Positions 46,377 through 51,921 of a stretch of DNA of 64,000 nt are shown here, one piece after another. Made by a program: the position numbers and the translations under genes. The notes beneath the pieces were generated by a model. That model ran no database searches. It worked only from the letters and a program-made list of their open reading frames with translations, and was not told where the DNA came from. Positions within the stretch are counted from its first letter, which is position 1; the number at the start of each line of letters is the position of its first letter. This DNA is from Candidatus Marithrix sp. Canyon 246 (lineage in GTDB: Bacteria; Pseudomonadota; Gammaproteobacteria; Beggiatoales; Beggiatoaceae), in the NCBI RefSeq assembly GCF_001723685.1, contig NZ_MCBX01000003.1:124001-188000 (forward strand), given 5' to 3'.

Positions 46377-47030
46377 TACATTTTTCGCATAAGCCCTAGC
46401 CATTTGATCAGCGCGGCGTAATGGTTCACAGATTCTATATTTTGGACTTAATTGCAAGATTATATTTATGGCTGTATTAAGAGTTATTTTATTGCCAATA
46501 CTTACAAAAACTGGCTTTATATTATCTTGTGTACGTAGAACTTTACCAACTATTTCTTGTTTTAAAAAAACTGCTAAACAACTACCACGTTTTTCAGCTA
46601 AATTTCCTTGGTATGGCAATAAACTACGCTTAGCACAACCAATAACTGGCAAATTAGTTTGAACACCTAACCAACAAGCCACTCCAAAACGACGCGGATG
46701 AGCAATACCATGCCCATCTACGATTAATAAAGCTGGATTTAAATTCAATTTTTTTTGTACTAACTGTATGATTTCTAAAAGAGGTGGACCCTCTCTAAAG
46801 CAAAAAAATTGTGGAATATATTCCATCTCAACACTGGTTTTTTCTACATAAGTATCAATTATTTCACCAGCATAAGTTTGAATATCCACAGCAACAAAAG
46901 CAATATTATCAAGATATTGAATATCCAAACTAAAAATAAGATCACTTGATTTGAATCTATGATCCTCATTAGGAATAATAACCTGCTTGGCTAATTGTTG
47001 TTGTAAATTAGATAATTTATTTAAATCCAT
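46362..47030 (-). CDS. nfi: Endonuclease V
   Basis: 222 residues. FSLDIQYLDNIAFVAVDIQT, PQFFCFREGPPLLEI, LLIVDGHGIAHPRRFGVACW and KRSLLPY match endonuclease V, which nicks DNA (or RNA) one base 3' of deoxyinosine. The catalytic Asp, Glu and Asp positions are visible (LDIQYL, REGPP, VDGHG). Length is normal. The ATG overlaps what was the end of the formate-dehydrogenase-like gene before the palindrome insertion. A second fragment of nfi lies at 49696-49773. Confidence 0.93.
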   Translation of the reverse strand: MDLNKLSNLQQQLAKQVIIPNEDHRFKSSDLIFSLDIQYLDNIAFVAVDIQTYAGEIIDTYVEKTSVEMEYIPQFFCFREGPPLLEIIQLVQKKLNLNPALLIVDGHGIAHPRRFGVACWLGVQTNLPVIGCAKRSLLPYQGNLAEKRGSCLAVFLKQEIVGKVLRTQDNIKPVFVSIGNKITLNTAINIILQLSPKYRICEPLRRADQMARAYAKNVSIVK

Positions 47031-47050
47031 AATTCTACTGATACCGATTT
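47021..47050. repeat. 30-bp direct repeat A at nfi start
   Basis: 28 of 30 bases match 47177-47206. The copy at 47177-47206 is the true end of the formate-dehydrogenase-like frame (SVLVELWI). This copy still encodes nearly the same end (SVSVELWI) and overlaps the nfi ATG. The pair of palindromes lies between. Confidence 0.8.
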
Positions 47051-47058
47051 TGGCCTAA

Positions 47059-47142
47059 AGACCTGACAGGTTTTAAAAACCTGTCAGGTCTGATACGAAG
47101 TCTATTGTTAGACCTGACAGGTTTTAAAAACCTGTCAGGTCT
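47059..47142. repeat. Dispersed 33-bp palindrome, tandem copies 3 and 4
   Basis: Palindromes at 47059-47091 and 47110-47142, separated by TGATACGAAGTCTATTGTT-type spacer. The 51-bp unit (palindrome plus spacer) is exactly repeated. The array is bracketed by the 30-bp direct repeats 47021-47050 and 47177-47206. Confidence 0.9.
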
Positions 47143-47176
47143 GATACGAAGTCTATTGTTCTAATTTATCATAGCT

Positions 47177-48149
47177 TTAAATCCATAATTCTACTAACAC
47201 CGATTTATAACTAGGTGTTTTGCTACGTTGGTCAGTTGTTTTTGGAATCAGTACATTAGATTCAGGAAAATAAGTTAGCAGATTGCCGGCTGGAATATCG
47301 AAAGAGCGTACTTTCAGAGCAAGCATCTTGCCTGTTCACGATATATGTCTTCTTGTTCATAAATAATCGTATTGAATTGCCCCTCACTGCGCACCGATGT
47401 CATGCGATAAGTTTTATCAGTTTGTCTGTATTCAGGAATCGCAATTACGCGGAAAAAAGCTTTACCATTTGTTGTCGGAAAGTCTGGTTTATGGAAAGTA
47501 CGCCCATCAATTTGAAATTCTTCGCGCTTTTCCATAGCTTCAAATCCGGGAATGCTATTAGCAATGGCATCACGAATGTTGGCATGTTTGGCAAATACTG
47601 AAAAGTCGAAAATATCTTTAGCAATCACCGCGCAAGCAAGCTGATTAATCAATTCCACTTCTGAACGTAGTTCTGGAAAACGATAAATTCCGCCTTCGCT
47701 GATACGCACATAGTTGACGAAGCCATTATGTTGCGTAATCCCCATGCCCCAAGCAAAAACGGCTTTTTTAGCTGTTATATATAACTCGGCTACTTTTTCA
47801 AATGTGGCTTGATCAAGCCCTGATTGTTTAGTGATGCTATGCCAACTGGTATTTTCAATATCAACAGCATAGGCTGCAAAACCTCTGAGCCGCCACCAAG
47901 CATGGAACGCCAATCACTTGGCAAAGTAAAATTGACTAAACCTTTTTCTGTTACTGGATTGATAATAATTACCTGACCATCTGCTTGTTTATAAAGCGGC
48001 GTGGTGAGACGACCATCAAGCTTATCTAAATCACAACTTTTACAAGTATTTTTAGCATATAAGGCTTGTAATGAAGGGCTGATTCCCATCTGGCGTGCAA
48101 CTTTAAGGGTATAAGCTAAAGCTGCTGTACCACCAACTGTTTTTTTCAT
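47177..48149 (-). pseudogene. Molybdopterin oxidoreductase (formate-dehydrogenase-like) gene remnant
   Basis: The 5' part (from 48149) reads TVGGTAALAYTLKVARQMG and KNTCKSCDL, the N-terminus of the TIGR01701 group. After a frameshift near 47910 comes VDIENTSWHSITKQSGLDQ with KKAVFAWGMGITQHNGFVNY and later MTSVRSEGQFNTIIYEQED, a hallmark of this group. A last shift at 47314 gives FDIPAGNLLTYFPESNVLIP and the end VLVELWI. More than half of the ~750-residue family length is missing. Non-functional. Confidence 0.82.
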
Positions 48150-48301
48150 TAGATTTTTCCCTTGCGAATATATTTATATGAACCATAAAAATAAAAAATA
48201 TAACAAAACTCTCCAGCAAGCATTCTATATAAACATAAAGAAAAATTTTTTTTCTATTGAAAACCATTTAATGGCCATTATATTTATAGCAAAGGCCGTT
48301 T

Positions 48302-48374
48302 AATCCGTTTATTCCGTTAATCCGTTGTACTATTTTTTTTATTAAGTACAACGGATTTTCCGAATAAACGGATT
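48302..48374. mobile_element. AGTACA-type inverted repeat, divergent copy
   Basis: Arms 48302-48331 and 48345-48374 (AGTACAACGGATTTTCCGAA...) pair with a few mismatches around a T-rich loop. The tips AGTACA(G/A)CG(A/G)ATT are shared with 20300-20376 and 49615-49684. It lies 32 bases before the LamG gene and could influence its expression. The rest of 48150-48406 holds only A+T-rich sequence. Confidence 0.6.
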
Positions 48375-48406
48375 GACACAATTTAACTCTTAAAGGACAA
48401 ACTTTC

Positions 48407-49504
48407 TTGAAAAAATATACATTTATAAATGCTATGGTCTTATCTGCTGCATTAAGCGGCAATGTTTGGGCTGATTTGAAAGATGGATTGGTTGCTTATT
48501 ATCCGTTTAATGGTAATGCTGAGGATGAATCGGGGAATGGGAATGATGGAACGGTTAATGGCGCGACGCTGATTGAGGATCGGCTTGGGAATAAAGGAAG
48601 TGCTTATAGTTTTGATGGAAATGATGATTATATTTGGATTGGTGATAAAGGCAAACCAGAAAGAATTACTATCAGTGCTTGGTTTAAAACCACATCTGAA
48701 AATGGGTTAGTAATAAGATACCGACTTTATGGTTATGGAATAACTTTGAGAGGAAATTCAATACATACTTATATATCTGTAGATAATAGAAATGTATACA
48801 CTTTGAATACATCAAAAGGTAATTATCAGGATGGTATTTGGCATCATGTAGTATTGAGTTTTGATGGTGAACAAGCTAATTTGTATGTTGATCGGCTACT
48901 AATTACCACTGATAAGCAACATGATTCAAATTCTATATATTATCAAACAGGTGGCTTATCTATAGGAAGAGATGGTGATTATTCAAGTAATTATTTTCAA
49001 GGTGATATTGATGATCTCAGAATTTACAACCGCGCCCTATCAGAATCCGAAATCCAACAACTTTATAAGATTGAAGAGGAAGAACAAGAAAAACCACCAA
49101 AAGAAATTTCATCAAAAGCCATTTACGATATAAAAACTAAAACACTATCTTTAAAAGGTGTTTTAGTTCCATTTTTAGATGGTTTTAGCCGTGAAGAAAC
49201 TGGTGAAAAAGGAATTTTTAATGTTCAATTACAGGAAAAAATTAAAGATGCTTTTGAACTCATACCTTGGAGTATAAATCTCTTAGCTATGTTTGAAGGA
49301 AAAGATACTAGCGGCTATATTAACTATGATCATGAAGCCAGATCAGTTTATATTCCTTGTTTTAAAGTTGCTACAATTGCTGAAATAGGTGATGGAATTG
49401 AAGGAAAAGTTATATTTTACAAGGATGTAACTATGAAGCAATGGAATCAATCCTATCCAATATTTCATATTAAAGATATGACTAAAGCTGATAGTTGTAA
49501 ATAA
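48407..49504 (+). CDS. Secreted LamG/concanavalin-A-like protein
   Basis: 365 residues from a TTG (AAAGGA site upstream). Signal peptide to about residue 22 (SGNVWA). Residues about 25-225 form a LamG/laminin_G_3 domain: GLVAYYPFNGNAEDESGNGN, GSAYSFDGNDDYI, GIWHHVVLSFDG and FQGDIDDLRIYNRALSESEI. The last ~130 residues form an unrecognised beta-rich domain. LamG folds bind sugars or proteins. The protein is probably extracellular, in line with the lectin theme of the window. Confidence 0.85.
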   Translation: MKKYTFINAMVLSAALSGNVWADLKDGLVAYYPFNGNAEDESGNGNDGTVNGATLIEDRLGNKGSAYSFDGNDDYIWIGDKGKPERITISAWFKTTSENGLVIRYRLYGYGITLRGNSIHTYISVDNRNVYTLNTSKGNYQDGIWHHVVLSFDGEQANLYVDRLLITTDKQHDSNSIYYQTGGLSIGRDGDYSSNYFQGDIDDLRIYNRALSESEIQQLYKIEEEEQEKPPKEISSKAIYDIKTKTLSLKGVLVPFLDGFSREETGEKGIFNVQLQEKIKDAFELIPWSINLLAMFEGKDTSGYINYDHEARSVYIPCFKVATIAEIGDGIEGKVIFYKDVTMKQWNQSYPIFHIKDMTKADSCK

Positions 49505-49512
49505 TTTTGTAA

Positions 49513-49538
49513 GTTGGGCTGATGACAGAAAGCCCAAC
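49513..49538 (+). terminator. GTTGGGCT hairpin after LamG gene
   Basis: GTTGGGCT (49513-49520) and AGCCCAAC (49531-49538), eight bases beyond the stop. The same arms occur at 62164-62189 after acpP, so this may be a dispersed short hairpin. No T run follows. Confidence 0.45.
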
Positions 49539-49614
49539 AATGCCACTGCCATAAATTCTACAATTCTGTAAATTCTGATTCAGACAAACAATATTGTAAA
49601 AACTCTTCCATATG

Positions 49615-49684
49615 AGTACAGCGAATTACGTGGATAAACTAATAAATGTGATAAATCCGTTTATCCACGTCATTCGCTGTACTT
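49615..49684. mobile_element. AGTACA-type miniature inverted repeat, copy 2
   Basis: Arms AGTACAGCGAATTACGTGG... (49615-49639) and its complement (49659-49684) with one mismatch and a 19-base loop. The arms are nearly identical to 20300-20376, while the loops differ in sequence. It separates the LamG gene from an nfi fragment. Confidence 0.75.
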
Positions 49685-49695
49685 ATTTTATGTAT

Positions 49696-49773
49696 ATTTT
49701 CATATTCCATTTCAACGCTGGATATTTCTACATAAGTACCAATTATATCACTAGATAATTTCTTTAAACCCAT
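49696..49773 (-). pseudogene. Endonuclease V gene fragment
   Basis: The ATG at 49773 reads MGLKKLSSD, then IIGTYVEISSVEMEYEN. This matches nfi residues 1-8 (MDLNKLSN) fused to residues about 56-70 (IIDTYVEKTSVEMEY), an internal deletion of about 45 codons. It ends there. It shows that nfi, or this whole neighbourhood, was once duplicated. Confidence 0.7.
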
Positions 49774-49782
49774 ATATTAAAC

Positions 49783-50613
49783 ATGACAAACAAAATTAAA
49801 TTAATCGAACAATTGTTACCAAACAAATACAAAAACCATCCAATTTGGATATCACTAACAATTTTATTAGGATTTATTCTATACCAATGTACTGACACTA
49901 ATGTTCAACCTAACTTTCCTGAATCCGCTTGGCTACCAACAGCAAATAATTATCCAAACCCAATTACACCGCTTGATCGTATTGGTTATGTAGTTGGTTA
50001 TGATGAACAGCGTAAAAATCCAGCATGGGTATTCTATCATTTAGCCCTAATAGAAAAAAAACCAGCTGGTATTTCAAAACGACCAAGTAAATTTAATACC
50101 GACATGACTACAGAAGCCAAAGTATCACATAAAGATTATACCCATAGCGGCTATGATCGAGGGCATATGGCACCAAACTATGGTATTTCCACTCGTTATG
50201 GAAGACAAGCACAAGTAGAAACCTTCTTAATGTCAAACATTGTGCCTCAAAAATCTAACTTAAATCGAGGCGTTTGGCGAGAATTAGAAATGAAAGTAGC
50301 AAAATTAGCCAATCGTTTCGATAGCGTATATATATACACTGGTCCAATTTATGATAATCAGATTGAAACAATCGGTAAAAATAAAATAGAAATTCCAGAT
50401 AGCTTCTATAAAATCATAGTAGATTTAGAAAACAATACCCCTCGCGCACTGGCGTTTATAATGCCACAAAACGTCAAGCGCAAAGATGAACCAGAAAATT
50501 TTTTAACTAGCATTGACGAAATTGAAAAACAAACAGGCTTAGACTTTTTTGCAGACTTAGAAGATTCATATGAATCTCAATTTGAAGCTAAAACAGCTAA
50601 ACAAATTTGGTAA
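49783..50613 (+). CDS. DNA/RNA non-specific endonuclease (NUC1 type)
   Basis: 276 residues. A signal anchor lies at about 25-40 (WISLTILLGFILYQC), so it is secreted or membrane-bound. The beta-beta-alpha-metal catalytic motif is YDRGHMAPNY, followed by ETFLMSNIVPQKSNLNRGVW, with the metal-binding Asn. This family degrades extracellular or foreign DNA and RNA. It has no visible inhibitor gene nearby. A palindrome (50657-50689) follows. Confidence 0.9.
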   Translation: MTNKIKLIEQLLPNKYKNHPIWISLTILLGFILYQCTDTNVQPNFPESAWLPTANNYPNPITPLDRIGYVVGYDEQRKNPAWVFYHLALIEKKPAGISKRPSKFNTDMTTEAKVSHKDYTHSGYDRGHMAPNYGISTRYGRQAQVETFLMSNIVPQKSNLNRGVWRELEMKVAKLANRFDSVYIYTGPIYDNQIETIGKNKIEIPDSFYKIIVDLENNTPRALAFIMPQNVKRKDEPENFLTSIDEIEKQTGLDFFADLEDSYESQFEAKTAKQIW

Positions 50614-50656
50614 ATATGACTTATATAGTTATAATTACTATCTGAAGTCGGGTTTT

Positions 50657-50689
50657 AGACCTGACAGGTTTTAAAAACCTGTCAGGTCT
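50657..50689. repeat. Dispersed 33-bp palindrome, copy 5
   Basis: AGACCTGACAGG / CCTGTCAGGTCT arms, 43 bases after the nuclease stop and 35 bases before the M48 protease start. The outer flanks differ from those of copies 2-4. Confidence 0.9.
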
Positions 50690-50724
50690 TGCGCCTAGAT
50701 TAATTCTTAAAACAGGAAAATCTT

Positions 50725-51498
50725 ATGAAACTAAAATCAGCTTTTATGGCAACAATAACACTGCTAGTATTAGTCAGTTGCGCTACATCCCCTTTAGGGC
50801 GCAAACAAGTGATGATGATGCCAGACACTCAATTAAACCAAATGGGCATAAAAAGTTTTGCAGCTTATAAACAAAAACTACCAATAGAAAGAGATTCTAC
50901 TACTAATCGTTATGTTCGTTGTATTGCAAATGCGATTTTAACTGCCGCTAATTTACCTGCTAATCAATGGGAAGTCGTAGTATTTCGTGATGATTCAGCA
51001 AATGCTTTTGCTGTGCCCGGCAATAAAATTGGTGTACATACAGGTTTAATAGATATTTCTGAAAATCAACACCAATTAGCCGCTGTAATAGGGCATGAAG
51101 TGTCTCATGTGCTGGCTAAACATAGTAATGAACGCGCTTCTCAAGGTGCTCTTTTAAATACAGGATTAAATGTAGCTCAACAACTTGGTAAAAATCAAAT
51201 GATAATGGGCTTATTAGGTTTAGGCGCTCAATTTGGAGTAATGTTACCTTTTAGTCGTATTCATGAAATTGAGGCTGATGAACATGGCTTGTATTTAATG
51301 TCAGCGGCAGGATTTAATCCTAATGAAAGTGTGAGATTATGGCAGAATATGAGTAAAGGCGGTGGTAAACCTCCTGAATTTTTATCAACCCATCCATCTG
51401 GGCAAACTCGTATTAGCCGCTTAAATCAGGCAATGCCTAAAGCTATGAGAAATTATAATCAAGCACAAGCGAGTGGCAGAAAACCACGTTGCGGATAA
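50725..51498 (+). CDS. M48-family metalloprotease lipoprotein (LoiP-like)
   Basis: 257 residues. Lipoprotein signal (LVLVSCATSP). The start GRKQVMMMPDTQLNQMG, NAFAVPGNKIGVHTGLI, the zinc motif GHEVSHVLAKHS (HExxH) and the third ligand in HEIEADEHGLYLM define a short LoiP/YcaL-type M48 peptidase. These proteases act in outer-membrane protein quality control in the periplasm. The family end FLSTHPSGQTRISRL is present. The stop lies five bases before the putative small-RNA array. Confidence 0.93.
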   Translation: MKLKSAFMATITLLVLVSCATSPLGRKQVMMMPDTQLNQMGIKSFAAYKQKLPIERDSTTNRYVRCIANAILTAANLPANQWEVVVFRDDSANAFAVPGNKIGVHTGLIDISENQHQLAAVIGHEVSHVLAKHSNERASQGALLNTGLNVAQQLGKNQMIMGLLGLGAQFGVMLPFSRIHEIEADEHGLYLMSAAGFNPNESVRLWQNMSKGGGKPPEFLSTHPSGQTRISRLNQAMPKAMRNYNQAQASGRKPRCG

Positions 51499-51503
51499 GA
51501 GGC

Positions 51504-51560
51504 AAAAAAAAAGCCTTTCACGAAAGTGAAAGGCAAAACCACACAAAAAGGAGAAGTCAA
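51504..51560 (-). ncRNA. Putative small RNA unit 1 (tandem array)
   Basis: On the minus strand, TTCTCCTTTTTGTG (complement of 51545-51555 and neighbours) precedes a perfect 9-bp hairpin (51513-51521 with 51526-51534) and T9 (complement of A9, 51504-51512). This is a textbook intrinsic terminator on the minus strand only. The upstream part (GGAATATATCTTGAATATAT, 51561-51590) resembles the other units. The exact 5' end is unknown. Confidence 0.55.
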
Positions 51561-51604
51561 TAATAAAATATATTCAAGATATATTCCACTTCTTTCTGCT
51601 ACTC

Positions 51605-51665
51605 AAAAAAAACCGTTCAATCTATGAGAGAACGGCTAAATTACATAAAGGAGGAATGCGATTCA
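51605..51665 (-). ncRNA. Putative small RNA unit 2 (tandem array)
   Basis: Minus strand: CATTCCTCCTTTATGTAA (complement of about 51641-51658) precedes the hairpin CCGTTC/GAACGG (51613-51618, 51630-51635) and T8 (complement of 51605-51612). CCTCCTTT is complementary to a strong Shine-Dalgarno sequence. The region before it (GGAATGAATATTGTATATAT) aligns with the same region of units 1 and 3. Confidence 0.55.
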
Positions 51666-51713
51666 AATATATACAATATTCATTCCATCTAACTTCACAA
51701 TACATAAGACAAT

Positions 51714-51775
51714 AAAAAACCCCTTAACCAGAATAATTAAGGGGCTAAATGAGTACATAAAGGAGAAATGTACAT
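51714..51775 (-). ncRNA. Putative small RNA unit 3 (tandem array)
   Basis: Minus strand: CATTTCTCCTTTATGTAC (complement of about 51753-51770) precedes an 8-bp hairpin CCCCTTAA/TTAAGGGG (51720-51727, 51737-51744) and T6 (51714-51719). TTGACT with a 17-base spacer lies just downstream of unit 4's T run and could serve as a -35 element. Confidence 0.55.
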
Positions 51776-51815
51776 ATCGAATATATGCAATATTATTACC
51801 ATATTTATTGAAGTC

Positions 51816-51875
51816 AAAAAAAAACCTCTCGACTAAGAGAGGTTAAAACATAAAGGAGGAATGCAATGATGTTTT
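51816..51875 (-). ncRNA. Putative small RNA unit 4 (tandem array)
   Basis: Minus strand: GCATTCCTCCTTTATGTTTT (complement of about 51846-51864) precedes the hairpin CCTCTC/GAGAGG (51825-51830, 51837-51842) and T9 (51816-51824). TTGAAT (51902-51907) and TATATG (51879-51884), 17 bases apart, could be its promoter. Alternatively it is released from the 3' end of the hemerythrin mRNA, whose stop is at 51922. Confidence 0.55.
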
Positions 51876-51921
51876 AAGCATATAATATGCCATAAAATCA
51901 TATTCAAACCTCACAATAATC

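Noticed and set aside
47790-48149. Separate 119-residue gene
   Set aside because: It is the 5' fragment of the formate-dehydrogenase-like pseudogene. Its last ~30 residues are out-of-frame sequence.
51654-51840. Short plus-strand frames after AAAGGAGGAATG (19 and 22 codons) in the repeat array
   Set aside because: Two units could encode tiny peptides, but unit 1 lacks a start codon and unit 4 ends after two codons. The peptides are unrelated, and the ATG sits too close to the SD-like sequence. The conserved hairpins with T runs fit minus-strand RNAs better.
51504-51870. CRISPR array
   Set aside because: Units are about 100 bp with diverged hairpins and no identical 24-40 bp repeats or cas genes.
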